From contig JAFYBN010000109.1 in NCBI GenBank assembly GCA_017540175.1, positions 1 to 64,000 on the forward strand: a stretch of DNA of 64,000 bases, read 5' to 3'. The notes under the pieces are model-generated. The model worked only from the letters and a program-made list of their open reading frames with translations, searched no databases and had not been told where the DNA came from. The stretch is from Clostridia bacterium (GTDB lineage: Bacteria > Bacillota > Clostridia > Oscillospirales > CAG-272). Shown here in pieces: positions 1-7,970 of this stretch. The translations under genes and the position numbers were made by a program. Each line of letters begins with the position of its first letter. The first letter of the stretch is position 1.

Positions 1-53
1 CCAGCTCAGGCTCAAATGCATGACGCCGATGGAATTTCATCGTGCTGCCGTGT

Positions 54-86
54 AAAAAACTCCACCCTACCGGAAAGCAGGGTGGA
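54..86 (-). terminator. Intrinsic terminator of the lgt-like/CPBP operon
   Basis: On the minus strand an 8-bp stem (TCCACCCT with AGGGTGGA) with a loop of about ten bases is followed by a run of six T. It lies about 70 nt after the CPBP stop codon. Confidence 0.8.
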
Positions 87-154
87 ATTCATGAAACATT
101 TCTTTTGTTTTTTCACTGTCTACTTGACAGGGGGCGGTTCAAAGCGGGACCCGG

Positions 155-910
155 TTATTCTTTTGTCCAGTCGATTTCCTTTTGTTTGAGCAGTCCCGTG
201 ATCAGAACCGCGGCGGCGGAAAGACCGAGGAAAACGGTGATGAGGATCGTCGGCATATCCCATCCTGTCCGATCGCCGAGGCGCGACAGTACCTGTCCGA
301 AGAAATTATACACCGAGTGGATCGCCGCGCAGAGCCAGATGGAACGGGTCGCGTAAAGGACGCAGGCGCACATGCCGCCGATCAGGAAGGAATATCCGAT
401 CTGCTGAATCACCGCACCGGCGGCTCCCGGACTCACCAAGAGATTCACGAGATGGACGACGGCGAAAACAGCCGAGGAAATGAGAGCGGCAAAGAAGGGA
501 GCGTGGGGCCTTCCCTTCAGTTTTTCGGCGATATACGGAAGCAGAAATCCGCGGAAGGCGAGTTCTTCGAAGCATCCGACAGCGGCGCACTCGAGAGCAA
601 AGAGCAGTACCCGGAGCGCACCCTCCGTGACGTGCACATTTCCCGTCCAATAGGTATAAAACGGGAAATTGTTCACCGCCACAAGCGAGGCGAACAGAAC
701 GGTCAGCGCCGCGTATTTTCCCGGTTTGAAGCGGAAAACACGATAGCCCATGCGGCGTATGAACACGACGAGCACAACCGAGCTGATGACGCGCGTGAGA
801 ATCGTTGAGAACTCTTCAAAATAAGGGATTTTGAGCGTCCGTCCGAATACCTCGAGGATCAGAAGCACGCCGATCACACTCAGGAGCCAGATGCGGTCCT
901 TTTGCTTCAT
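155..910 (-). CDS. CPBP family intramembrane glutamic protease
   Basis: This 251-residue protein is almost entirely hydrophobic, with about seven or eight membrane segments. It carries the family's paired glutamates and arginine in FEELAFRG (E115, E116, R120), a histidine in a later helix (H153) and a HSVYN motif (H198 to N202). CPBP/Abi proteins are membrane proteases related to the CAAX prenyl endopeptidase Rce1; in bacteria their substrates are mostly unknown. The ATG overlaps the stop of the upstream Lgt-like gene by 4 nt (ATGA), so the two are translationally coupled, and AAGGAG lies just before the start. Coupling to a lipoprotein-type transferase suggests a role in membrane protein or lipoprotein processing, but that is inference. 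Confidence 0.85.
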   Translation of the reverse strand: MKQKDRIWLLSVIGVLLILEVFGRTLKIPYFEEFSTILTRVISSVVLVVFIRRMGYRVFRFKPGKYAALTVLFASLVAVNNFPFYTYWTGNVHVTEGALRVLLFALECAAVGCFEELAFRGFLLPYIAEKLKGRPHAPFFAALISSAVFAVVHLVNLLVSPGAAGAVIQQIGYSFLIGGMCACVLYATRSIWLCAAIHSVYNFFGQVLSRLGDRTGWDMPTILITVFLGLSAAAVLITGLLKQKEIDWTKE

Positions 911-1659
911 GCGGTCTTCTCCTTCTTCTTCAGCTGAATGAGCAGAAGGATCGCGCCGGCGATGACAAGCAGGACGGACACAAGCTGGGAGGGCGAGAGA
1001 AAGTCAACGACGGTTTTGCCCCGGTCGTCGCCCCGCAGGAATTCGATCAAAAACCGCCAGACGCCGTAGCCGATGAAATACCCGGCGACGGCGAGTTTTT
1101 TCTTCGCGAGTCGGTAGAGGACGGGACAGAGGGCGAAGAGAAAGAGCGCTTCAAAAAGCTGGGTCGGGATCGCCCGGCAATGGCAGGTTTCGAAATAGAT
1201 CCCCCATCCGGCGGGCTTGCCGTAACAGCATCCCGCCATCAGACAGCCGAGCCGACCGAAGCCGTGCCCGAGAGCGAGGCAGGGCGCGAAGCCGTTCAGT
1301 GCATCCGGGAAGCGGCGAATGTGCTCCCGGTCCGGGAACAGAAAATGCCCGATGCCGAAGTACGAGAGGATGAGAATCAAAAATCCGCCGATGAACCCTC
1401 CGAGGAAGGTCGAGCCGGTTTCCGTGCCGAGGCGGAAGGGTTTGCCCCCGATCCAGTCGTAGACTGCCTGAAACAGATAGCCTGAGAGGTAGCCCCCGAT
1501 CACGGTTATGACCGCGGAGGCGATCACGAGATTGTGCATTTTCGCGGACAGCCCGATCTCGGTCGAATAGCGGCGGAACAGGAGCATGCCGGCAAAGAGT
1601 CCGACGACGATCAGGATCTCATACAGGGACATGCCGAAAAGAATTTCGTTCGGGTACAT
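907..1659 (-). CDS. Prolipoprotein diacylglyceryl transferase-like membrane protein
   Basis: This 250-residue polytopic membrane protein resembles Lgt, which moves diacylglyceryl from phosphatidylglycerol to the lipobox cysteine of prolipoproteins. The Lgt signature is visible as HGFGRLGCLMAGCCYG at residues 132-147. Further segments fit the seven-helix fold, and the length is slightly below the usual 260-300. The histidine-containing GG-x-x-H-G segment found before the signature in classical Lgt is not evident here (LGGFIGGFL instead), so this may be a divergent paralogue rather than the housekeeping enzyme. AAGGAG precedes the ATG. The window encodes at least four lipoproteins, so some Lgt activity must exist in the cell. 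Confidence 0.75.
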   Translation of the reverse strand: MYPNEILFGMSLYEILIVVGLFAGMLLFRRYSTEIGLSAKMHNLVIASAVITVIGGYLSGYLFQAVYDWIGGKPFRLGTETGSTFLGGFIGGFLILILSYFGIGHFLFPDREHIRRFPDALNGFAPCLALGHGFGRLGCLMAGCCYGKPAGWGIYFETCHCRAIPTQLFEALFLFALCPVLYRLAKKKLAVAGYFIGYGVWRFLIEFLRGDDRGKTVVDFLSPSQLVSVLLVIAGAILLLIQLKKKEKTA

Positions 1660-1671
1660 GGAGTCTCCTTC

Positions 1672-1708
1672 AAAAACAGCCGGGGAAAGCCGTTTGGACC
1701 TTCCCCGG
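1672..1708 (-). terminator. Intrinsic terminator of the ETPA-repeat surface protein gene
   Basis: Minus strand: CCGGGGAA pairs with TTCCCCGG around a 13-nt loop, followed by CTGTTTTT. It lies between the surface protein stop and the Lgt-like start. Confidence 0.7.
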
Positions 1709-1764
1709 TGTGTTTGTCATTCAGTCAGATTCTTCATCCGACAGCCCGTTGGATCAGTCAGAGA

Positions 1765-4398
1765 TTATTTTCTCTTGGAAATCCAGGCGGAGCCGAGGAC
1801 GGAGAGGATCACGACGATGCCGCCGCCGATGAAGGAGCCGCATCCGGACTTCTTCTCTTCGGTCTTGGTGTCGGTAGAAGCGGGAGTCTCGGCGGGAGTT
1901 TCAGCAGGAGTCTCGGCGGGAGTCTCGGCGGGAGTTTCAGCAGGAGTCTCGGCGGGAGTCTCAGCCGGGGTTTCAGCAGGAGTCTCGGCGGGAGTCTCAG
2001 CCGGGGTTTCGCCGGCGGATGCGGTGATGATGGAGTTCTGGAGTCCGTCGGGCGTGTAGTACACATAGACCCAGTAGACGTCGCAGGACTTCAGCGTGCT
2101 GTCATCCATGCCGGTAGGCGCGTAGATGTAGAAGCTGTGAGGACCCTTCGTGGTCTTGAAGGAGGAGACGACGAAGCCGTGCGCGTCGGTTTCCCACAGG
2201 TCGATGTAGTTTCTCGCCGTGCCGTTCGGATCGTCGAGAGCCCAGTCAACGCCGCGTTCCGCGCCGTTTCTCGCAACGTACTCGATCATGAACGTGTACG
2301 TGCCGTCGGCGGGAGCTTCAAAGTCGTACCAGACGCAGGTATCCATCTTGCAGCAGTAGCCGTTGCCGCCGGAGGTGAGGTTGTGCAGGTAGGTGCCGAT
2401 GTCGCCCAGAGCGTTGTAGCCGGAGATCTCATCGAGGTCGGATCTGACGTCCACGAGGCAGTCGCCCTTGAAGTCGGGCTGCTCTTCGTAGAAGCGGTAC
2501 GCGCCGCGGACTTCGACGGCGCTGTCGTCAAAGGTCTCGGTGATGGGCTCGGTCTTGTCGCCGGAGGCGGCGGGAGCGCCAGCCGCGTCGGCAGTCAGAA
2601 GCACGACTTCGGAAACCTGGAACGTGCCGGACGAGCAGCCGTCCATGTTGAACTTGAAGGTGGAGTACGCGGGAGAAGCGTCAAACGAGGTGACGAAGTA
2701 AGTGAAGTTCACTTCTTCAAAGAAGGTGTCGTCGCCTTCAGCAATGGATTCCCAAGTGCTGCCGCCGTCGTTCGAGCCGAGGAGCTGCCACTTGTTCGGG
2801 TTTCTGCCGTTGTAGTCGGCGTTGTCGTTCGCTGTCGCGATGGCAAGGCCGCTGATGGAGTAAGCGCTGCCCGTGTTGACCACGGAGTAAGCCGGGAATT
2901 CGTTGCCGCAGAACTTCGTGGTGACGTCGTCGTCCCAGAGGTTCTCCGGACCTTCGTTGCCGAAACCGGCGGAACCGTCCGCGAAGTCATAACCTGTAAC
3001 GGGATTCAGACCGACAGCCGATGCGGCGGCAGCCGCTTCGTCATACTGTTCGCCGTTGTTCGCAACGGAAGCGCCGGGGATGATCCATTCGAGGGTCGCT
3101 TCGCCGGGCGTACCGAAGAGCATCACGTCGCCGACGTCGCCGTGCTTGATTTCAGCGGAGTATTCCGTACCGTCCGCAAGGGTGCCGGCTTCAAAGCCGA
3201 TGGAAACATACCGGAACATCCAGTATGCTGCAGCACCTTCAACGGTCTTGGTGATCCACTGCTGTTCCGCGTCGGACGGGAGAGCTTCCGGTCTGTCGAC
3301 GAAAGCAAGCGTCGTCCAATCGACACCGTTGTTGGAGCCCTGGATCGCAGCGCCTGCGGTTCTGTCGTTCCAGTCAACACGCGGTTTGATCCGCACTTCG
3401 GTCAGCGTATAAGCCTTGTCGGCAAGGATACCGGTGAAGCAAGCCGGACCCGCGGAAGCAGGGTCGTAGTAGGTGCCGCCGTCGTTGTCCCACGCGCAGG
3501 CATAGGAAGCGCTGTCGGACCACGCGCCGCCGCCGCCGATAACCTTACCCTTGATGAAGTCGCCTTCACCCGCGTTGTCTTCGCCGACGTATTCGATCGG
3601 ATCGACGAAACGGTTGGCGCTGCTCTTCTCCTGGGTGACGATTTCCTTTTCGTCGCCGACGTAAGCAGCCTTCGGATGACCGTAAAGCTCGATCTCAGCG
3701 CAGTCGCCGTGTTCGGATTCGATCGCGACGTAGCGGTAGAGGGAGTAGGAGCCGGTGCCCATCCAGTAAACGGAGAAGTCAGCCTGGCTTTCATCCATGT
3801 ACTCGAGGTTCGCGTCGATGTATTCCTGAACCGGTTCGGGCGTGAAGACGTGGTAGTCGTTCGTCAGAAGACCGGTCTTGCCGTAGACCTTCGGGTCGAC
3901 GTAAACGACGTTGTGCCAGGTTTCACCGTTGTCATTGGAGCCCTGGATCGCCGCGCCGCTGATACGCTTTTCCTGACCGGAACGGTTGCAGATACGGACT
4001 TCGGTCAGCTCGTAGGGCTGATCGAGGAGCAGGCCGCACCAGGAGAAGGTATGCTCGCCGTTGCCGCCGATATAGGGGTCAAAGAACGTGGTGGTATCGC
4101 CGTCGAACGCGCAGGACGCGTTGTCCGTGCCGTTGTTCCAGCAGTGTTCACCGGTCTCGCTGTAAGAGGAGACGACGGTGCCTTTGATGATTTCGCCGTC
4201 CTTGACTTCCGGCCAGTCGTAGTCGACCGAGTAAGGATAGGAGTCGCCGAACATATCGGCAAGAGCGTCGGGTGCGAGTTCCTCGATGGGCGCGAAGTTC
4301 TTGTTGTCCGGAATTCCGGCGTCTTCGGTCGCATAAGCGCTGACCGCAAGGCCAAGAACCAGCGAGCACACGAGAAGCAGGGTTAATGCTTTTTTCAT
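1765..4398 (-). CDS. Exported multi-domain surface protein with discoidin-like modules, ETPA stalk and C-terminal anchor
   Basis: The 877-residue product starts at the ATG at 4398, chosen because AAGGAGG lies before it and a classic signal peptide follows (hydrophobic residues 5-20, probable cut after AYA at 23). The longer open frame upstream would begin inside the promoter. Three repeated regions (about 75-240, 280-430, 470-602) share discoidin or F5/8C-like elements: a W-D/D-G-D-T-T stretch, LTEVRI, AAIQGSN and a G-SNDGG-TW motif. A fourth beta-rich region (620-785) resembles a carbohydrate-binding or jelly-roll module. Residues 797-840 are eleven ETPA tetrapeptides. A hydrophobic segment (853-872) with a final SKRK tail is the likely membrane anchor; there is no LPXTG motif. 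A glycan- or ligand-binding surface protein is the best guess. No catalytic domain is recognised. Confidence 0.75.
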   Translation of the reverse strand: MKKALTLLLVCSLVLGLAVSAYATEDAGIPDNKNFAPIEELAPDALADMFGDSYPYSVDYDWPEVKDGEIIKGTVVSSYSETGEHCWNNGTDNASCAFDGDTTTFFDPYIGGNGEHTFSWCGLLLDQPYELTEVRICNRSGQEKRISGAAIQGSNDNGETWHNVVYVDPKVYGKTGLLTNDYHVFTPEPVQEYIDANLEYMDESQADFSVYWMGTGSYSLYRYVAIESEHGDCAEIELYGHPKAAYVGDEKEIVTQEKSSANRFVDPIEYVGEDNAGEGDFIKGKVIGGGGAWSDSASYACAWDNDGGTYYDPASAGPACFTGILADKAYTLTEVRIKPRVDWNDRTAGAAIQGSNNGVDWTTLAFVDRPEALPSDAEQQWITKTVEGAAAYWMFRYVSIGFEAGTLADGTEYSAEIKHGDVGDVMLFGTPGEATLEWIIPGASVANNGEQYDEAAAAASAVGLNPVTGYDFADGSAGFGNEGPENLWDDDVTTKFCGNEFPAYSVVNTGSAYSISGLAIATANDNADYNGRNPNKWQLLGSNDGGSTWESIAEGDDTFFEEVNFTYFVTSFDASPAYSTFKFNMDGCSSGTFQVSEVVLLTADAAGAPAASGDKTEPITETFDDSAVEVRGAYRFYEEQPDFKGDCLVDVRSDLDEISGYNALGDIGTYLHNLTSGGNGYCCKMDTCVWYDFEAPADGTYTFMIEYVARNGAERGVDWALDDPNGTARNYIDLWETDAHGFVVSSFKTTKGPHSFYIYAPTGMDDSTLKSCDVYWVYVYYTPDGLQNSIITASAGETPAETPAETPAETPAETPAETPAETPAETPAETPAETPAETPASTDTKTEEKKSGCGSFIGGGIVVILSVLGSAWISKRK
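1879..2010 (-). repeat. 12-bp coding tandem repeat (11 x ETPA)
   Basis: Eleven consecutive 12-bp units encode Glu-Thr-Pro-Ala. The codons vary (gtctc/gtttc and cggcggg/cagcagg/cagccgg versions alternate in larger 24- to 36-bp blocks), which suggests block duplication. It forms a stalk between the folded domains and the membrane anchor. Confidence 0.9.
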
Positions 4399-4421
4399 GT
4401 TTGCCTCCTTGAGAGATGATG

Positions 4422-4461
4422 ACGGATGAACCGTCGGATTTGCGGGATAATTTCTTATCCC
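4422..4461 (-). promoter_or_regulatory. Two consecutive stem-loops in the surface protein 5' leader
   Basis: On the minus strand the roughly 80-nt leader holds GGGATAA-GAAA-TTATCCC (4444-4461) and GACGG-TTCAT-CCGTC (4422-4436). Both stems are perfect, and the second ends about 13 nt upstream of the AAGGAGG site. Neither is followed by a T-run, so they are not terminators. They could stabilise the mRNA or tune translation. Confidence 0.5.
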
Positions 4462-4480
4462 TTTTTGAGTCCACGGGTCA

Positions 4481-4509
4481 ATTATATCATAGTTCCGAGC
4501 AAAATGCAA
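4481..4509 (-). promoter_or_regulatory. Sigma-A promoter of the surface protein gene
   Basis: Minus strand TTGCAT, 17-bp spacer, TATAAT. Transcription would start about 80 nt before the ATG at 4398, which also supports that start. Confidence 0.75.
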
Positions 4510-4582
4510 GTCTCTCCGTGAACTTTGATCGCTTTCTTTGTGAAAATTTTTCTCAGCTAAGTAAATCGGAGTCAGCTCCCGT

Positions 4583-5551
4583 TCACGCCCAGGACATCGA
4601 GGTAGGCTTCGGTTCGCGCATGATCGCTTCCTTCAGAACGGCGACGGCCTTTTTAAGACCTTCGTCCGTCGTCATGAGGCTGTCCTCGTGTTCGATGGAA
4701 AGCACGCCATCGTAGCCGCAAAGGCGGAGGTTCGAGACGAGATCCTTCCACCATGCGACGTCGTGACCGTAGCCGAGGGCGCGGAAGACCCACGCTCTGT
4801 TGATTTCGTCGCCATAGTGCTTCGTGTCAAGCACGCCGATGCGGGCGGTGTTGATGGGATCGACCTTCGTGTCCTTCGCGTGGACGTGGTAGATCGCGCC
4901 TTTCAGTTCCCGGATCGCCGCGGCAGGCTCCATGCCCTGCCATACAAGGTGGGACGGATCAAAGTTCGCGCCGATGGTCTCGCCGACCGCCGCACGGAGC
5001 TTGAGGAGCGTTTCGGTATTGTAGACGCAAAAGCCGGGGTGCATCTCGAGAGCGATCTTTTTGACGCCGTGGGCGTTCGCGAAGGCGGCCGCCTTCTTCC
5101 AGTACGGGATGAGGACTTCGTTCCACTGGTAATCGAGGATCTTAAGGAAGTCGTCCGGCCAGGGGCAGGTGACCCAGTTCGGGTATTTCGCGCCGGGATG
5201 GTCGCCCGGGCAGCCGGAGAAGGTGATGATGGTATCGACGCCCGCCTTTTCGGCGAGGAGAACGCAGTTTTCGAAGTCTTTCTCAAATTCGGCGGCGACG
5301 GCGGGATCGGGGTGAACGCAGTTGCCGTGAACGGAGAGCGCGGCGAGCTCGAGCCCGCTGTCCTGAATGGTCTTCATCCATACGTCGAACGCGACCTGAT
5401 CGTTTAGGAGAATATCGGGATCGGCGTGATCCTTGCCCGGATAGCCGCCGCAGCCGATCTCAACCGCTTCGATGCCGACGGCCTTCAGCTCGGCAAGGGA
5501 CTGAGCGAGAGGCTTTTTCGCGTTGAGGTTTTCGCATACACAGATTTTCAT
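4583..5551 (-). CDS. Sugar phosphate isomerase/epimerase (xylose isomerase-like TIM barrel)
   Basis: This 322-residue cytoplasmic protein has the AP-endonuclease-2/xylose-isomerase TIM-barrel pattern: an early VEIGCGGYPG loop, FSGCPG in the third strand region, ALEMHPGF with a metal-binding Glu and His, ANFDPSHLVW, YHVHAKDTK, and a late LSIEHED. In this family these residues bind a divalent metal for aldose-ketose isomerisation or epimerisation. The ATG at 5551 follows GGAAGGGA. It lies 68 nt downstream of an oxidoreductase gene on the same strand, and the pairing of such an isomerase with a Gfo/Idh/MocA dehydrogenase is typical of sugar or cyclitol catabolism. The substrate is not evident. 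Confidence 0.85.
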   Translation of the reverse strand: MKICVCENLNAKKPLAQSLAELKAVGIEAVEIGCGGYPGKDHADPDILLNDQVAFDVWMKTIQDSGLELAALSVHGNCVHPDPAVAAEFEKDFENCVLLAEKAGVDTIITFSGCPGDHPGAKYPNWVTCPWPDDFLKILDYQWNEVLIPYWKKAAAFANAHGVKKIALEMHPGFCVYNTETLLKLRAAVGETIGANFDPSHLVWQGMEPAAAIRELKGAIYHVHAKDTKVDPINTARIGVLDTKHYGDEINRAWVFRALGYGHDVAWWKDLVSNLRLCGYDGVLSIEHEDSLMTTDEGLKKAVAVLKEAIMREPKPTSMSWA

Positions 5552-5619
5552 ATGGTATCCCTTCCTTCATGAAGCGTGGAAAGTGAGGACGGGCGTCCCC
5601 TTTCCCCGGATGTTTGAAA

Positions 5620-6711
5620 TCAGAATCTGTAAAGGTCGCCCGTTCTCGCGGAGGTGTAAATACCTTCGAGAATGCGGGTAACGGTGTACGCCTGCTCGGG
5701 CAGAACGGTCGGAGCCGCCTTTTCGCCGCGGACGGTCTTGATCCACTGGACCATGTCCTTGGTGGAAGCGTCGCCGTCGGACGCGCCTTCGTAGAACGCG
5801 GCGCCGCCCGCCGAGAAGCTCGGACGGAAGGTGAACTGACGGTTCTGACGGATGCCGTTGATGCGCACGCCGTCGAGCATGTCGCCGCCGCCCTTGGTGC
5901 CGCAGAGCATGGTGCACGCTTCGCGGACTTCGAGGGTATTCAGCGCCCACGCCGCGTCGAGGGACACGGTCGCGCCGTTTTCCATGACGACGAAGCCGAA
6001 CGCGGAGTCTTCGACGGTGAACTTCGCGGGATCCCACTGACCCCACGCGTTGCCCTGCTCGGTGTCGTTGTTGAGAGCGTGGTAGGTGGTGCCGACGCAG
6101 AACTTCGGCTTGTAGTTGTTCATCATCCAGAGGGTGAGGTCAAGCGCGTGCGTGCCGATGTCGATCAGGGGACCGCCGCCCTGCTCGTATTCGTTGAGAA
6201 ACACGCCCCAGGTCGGAACGGCGCGGCGGCGAACGGCGAACGCGCGGGCGAAGTAAATGTCGCCGAAGGTGCCTCTGTCGGCCTCTTCCTTCAAAAAGAG
6301 CGCTTCGGAGGTCTGACGGTTCTGATAGCCGATGGTGAGCAGCTTGCCGGTTCTGTTCGCGGCGTCAAGCATTTTCTTCGCTTCGACGGAGTTGATCGCC
6401 ATGGGCTTTTCGCACATGACGTGCTTCCCCGCTTCGAGGGCGTCGACGGTGATGAAGCTGTGCGCGCGGTTCGGGGTGCAGACGTGGACGACGTCGATGG
6501 TCTTGTCCTCGAGGAGTTCCTTGTAGTCCTCATAGACCTTGGCGTCCGGCGTGCCGTACTGCTTCGCTGCTTTTTCGGCGCGCTCGATGATGATGTCGCA
6601 GAAAGCGACCATCTCGACGCCTTTCACCTTCTTGAGAGAAGGCATATGCTTGCCGTTCGCGATGCCGCCGCAGCCGATAATGCCGATGCGGATGGTGTCG
6701 TTTGCGCTCAT
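5620..6711 (-). CDS. Gfo/Idh/MocA family NAD(P)-dependent oxidoreductase
   Basis: The 363-residue protein opens with a Rossmann fold (IGIIGCGGIANGKHM, about residues 9-23), followed by DVVHVCTPNRAH and HVMCEKPMA, the conserved EKP motif of this family. The C-terminal half carries DIGTHALDL, with the conserved His of the sugar dehydrogenases. Members oxidise or reduce sugars, cyclitols or their derivatives. A GGAGG site precedes the ATG. It is the first gene of a two-gene unit with the isomerase downstream, and its promoter contains a perfect palindrome, so substrate-controlled repression is likely. The substrate cannot be named from sequence. Confidence 0.9.
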   Translation of the reverse strand: MSANDTIRIGIIGCGGIANGKHMPSLKKVKGVEMVAFCDIIIERAEKAAKQYGTPDAKVYEDYKELLEDKTIDVVHVCTPNRAHSFITVDALEAGKHVMCEKPMAINSVEAKKMLDAANRTGKLLTIGYQNRQTSEALFLKEEADRGTFGDIYFARAFAVRRRAVPTWGVFLNEYEQGGGPLIDIGTHALDLTLWMMNNYKPKFCVGTTYHALNNDTEQGNAWGQWDPAKFTVEDSAFGFVVMENGATVSLDAAWALNTLEVREACTMLCGTKGGGDMLDGVRINGIRQNRQFTFRPSFSAGGAAFYEGASDGDASTKDMVQWIKTVRGEKAAPTVLPEQAYTVTRILEGIYTSARTGDLYRF

Positions 6712-6777
6712 GTTTCGTAACCTCCGGATTAAAAGATTTCGGATTTTTCGGAAAGGCTTTCATACCTGTCCATGATT

Positions 6778-6806
6778 ATCATAGACGAATCGTTCGTCTT
6801 TTTCAA
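6778..6806 (-). promoter_or_regulatory. Promoter of the oxidoreductase/isomerase pair with an operator palindrome in its spacer
   Basis: Minus strand TTGAAA (6801-6806), 17-bp spacer, TATGAT (6778-6783). The spacer is occupied by the perfect palindrome AGACGAA-tcg-TTCGTCT at 6783-6799. A repressor bound there would block polymerase directly. On the plus strand the same hairpin is followed by TTTTT, so a terminator reading is possible, but no plus-strand gene ends nearby. Confidence 0.65.
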
Positions 6807-6908
6807 GGGGGCGTGGATTGAAATTTGCTCTCCCGTGCCGATTTCGTAGGTTTTCACAAAGAACCGACTGAAGTTTTGGTGATTCCGACAAAGACTCTGC
6901 GGAACTCG

Positions 6909-6943
6909 AAAAAGCCGCCCTTCCCTTGCGCGGGACGGGCGGC
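6909..6943 (-). terminator. Intrinsic terminator of the zinc-motif membrane protein gene
   Basis: Minus strand GCCGCCC pairs with GGGCGGC, with an inner CCC/GGG, followed by TTTTT. It lies 34 nt past the stop of the gene ending at 6977. Confidence 0.8.
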
Positions 6944-6976
6944 TGAGCGGTTCGATGCGGGACTGAGACGAGAGCT

Positions 6977-7846
6977 TTATGCTGCGGCGTCTTCTGCGGC
7001 CGCTTCTGCGGCATTTTCGACAAGCGTGTCTTCAACGGCTTCCTCCGCCTTTTCGGCACCGGACGAGACAGCTTCTCCGCCTTCCTTCATAGCTCTGGCT
7101 TCGCAGGTCTTGCAGAGTCTGGTCTTGCCGTTTTCGATGGCGGACGCGGACGTACCGGTGAGGAGCTCGACGGTGTTGCTCAGATGCGAGCAGTCGTCAT
7201 ATGCGTGGAAAACCGTGCCGCTTGCCGTCCAGTAAACGGTATCGATATCAGCGTTTTCAAGAAGCTCTTCCTGAGAAATGGGGTTGTAATCATAGCTCGT
7301 CAACCCGCCGATCAGGAGCGCGACGACGGCGACGATCACCGCGATGGTTTTCGACTGCTTGTTCGAGTTCTTGTCGGTCAGCACAACGATAATGAACGGG
7401 ACGAACGCGAGGATCGCCATGACGACGCCTAGATTGTTGTGCAGCCAGAAGCGGAATGGGCTCTTCGCGGAAGCGGGGTCAAGGTGGTTGCTCTTCTTCC
7501 AGAGGTTCGAGCCGATGATGACGCAGACAAGATCGAGGACGATGCAGACGATCCACGAGATCGTCCAGCCGGGATTCTCGACCGTGAAGCCGAATTCGAT
7601 CTTATGGACGAACAAGAGGATCGCGAAAATCTCGAAGCAAATCGCAAGCACCCAGAGGATGATCGCGGCGATGCGGTAGGGCAGCGCGTTCTTTCTGGTC
7701 ACGGCAAGCAGTTCTTCCTTGCTCGCGCTCTGCTGTCCGACCTGCGTGTAGGTGTGCTGGACCTTTCCGGCGGCTTTTTTCGCCTGTGCCGCTTCAAGGG
7801 CTTTCTTCGCCGCCTCTTCGGCAGCCGTGTTTTTCTTTTCCGCCAT
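6977..7846 (-). CDS. Membrane protein with Cys/His metal-binding-like motif
   Basis: I do not recognise the family of this 289-residue protein. It begins with an Ala/Lys-rich charged segment (1-45) and then has four hydrophobic helices between about 55 and 190. A soluble part follows in which FHAYDDCSHLSN (about 225-236) and TRLCKTCEAR (about 256-265) form a CxxH...CxxC-like set. That arrangement resembles the short Cys/His motif found at the end of various secreted or membrane proteins ('H-x-x-x-C-x-x-L ... CKxC'). The C-terminus is again Ala/Glu-rich. AGGAG precedes the ATG, and a good promoter lies upstream. A metal-binding membrane protein is the most that can be said. Confidence 0.7.
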   Translation of the reverse strand: MAEKKNTAAEEAAKKALEAAQAKKAAGKVQHTYTQVGQQSASKEELLAVTRKNALPYRIAAIILWVLAICFEIFAILLFVHKIEFGFTVENPGWTISWIVCIVLDLVCVIIGSNLWKKSNHLDPASAKSPFRFWLHNNLGVVMAILAFVPFIIVVLTDKNSNKQSKTIAVIVAVVALLIGGLTSYDYNPISQEELLENADIDTVYWTASGTVFHAYDDCSHLSNTVELLTGTSASAIENGKTRLCKTCEARAMKEGGEAVSSGAEKAEEAVEDTLVENAAEAAAEDAAA

Positions 7847-7890
7847 GATTTCACTCCTATGTTAAATTTAGTTTTGGTCTTGCTGTGAAT

Positions 7891-7919
7891 ATTATAGCAT
7901 GCCGCTTATGGAAATGCAA
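7891..7919 (-). promoter_or_regulatory. Sigma-A promoter of the zinc-motif membrane protein gene
   Basis: Minus strand TTGCAT, 17-bp spacer, TATAAT, with TGC before the -10 (extended -10). Confidence 0.75.
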
Positions 7920-7970
7920 GGGTTTTTCGTCATTTCCCCCGTTTTTTCGGCGCACCGGAGAGCCGCCAGC

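Noticed and set aside
1879..2010. Regular short repeat considered as a CRISPR array
   Set aside because: The 12-bp units are contiguous without spacers and encode ETPA in frame, so it is a coding repeat.
1534..4386. 950-codon open frame on the plus strand opposite the surface protein
   Set aside because: It is a shadow of the minus-strand gene: low-complexity, no ribosome binding site, and no signal or domain, while the minus frame has a signal peptide, promoter and terminator.
6783..6806. Plus-strand terminator reading of the AGACGAA/TTCGTCT palindrome
   Set aside because: No plus-strand gene ends upstream, and the palindrome fits exactly in a minus-strand promoter spacer, so an operator is the better explanation.
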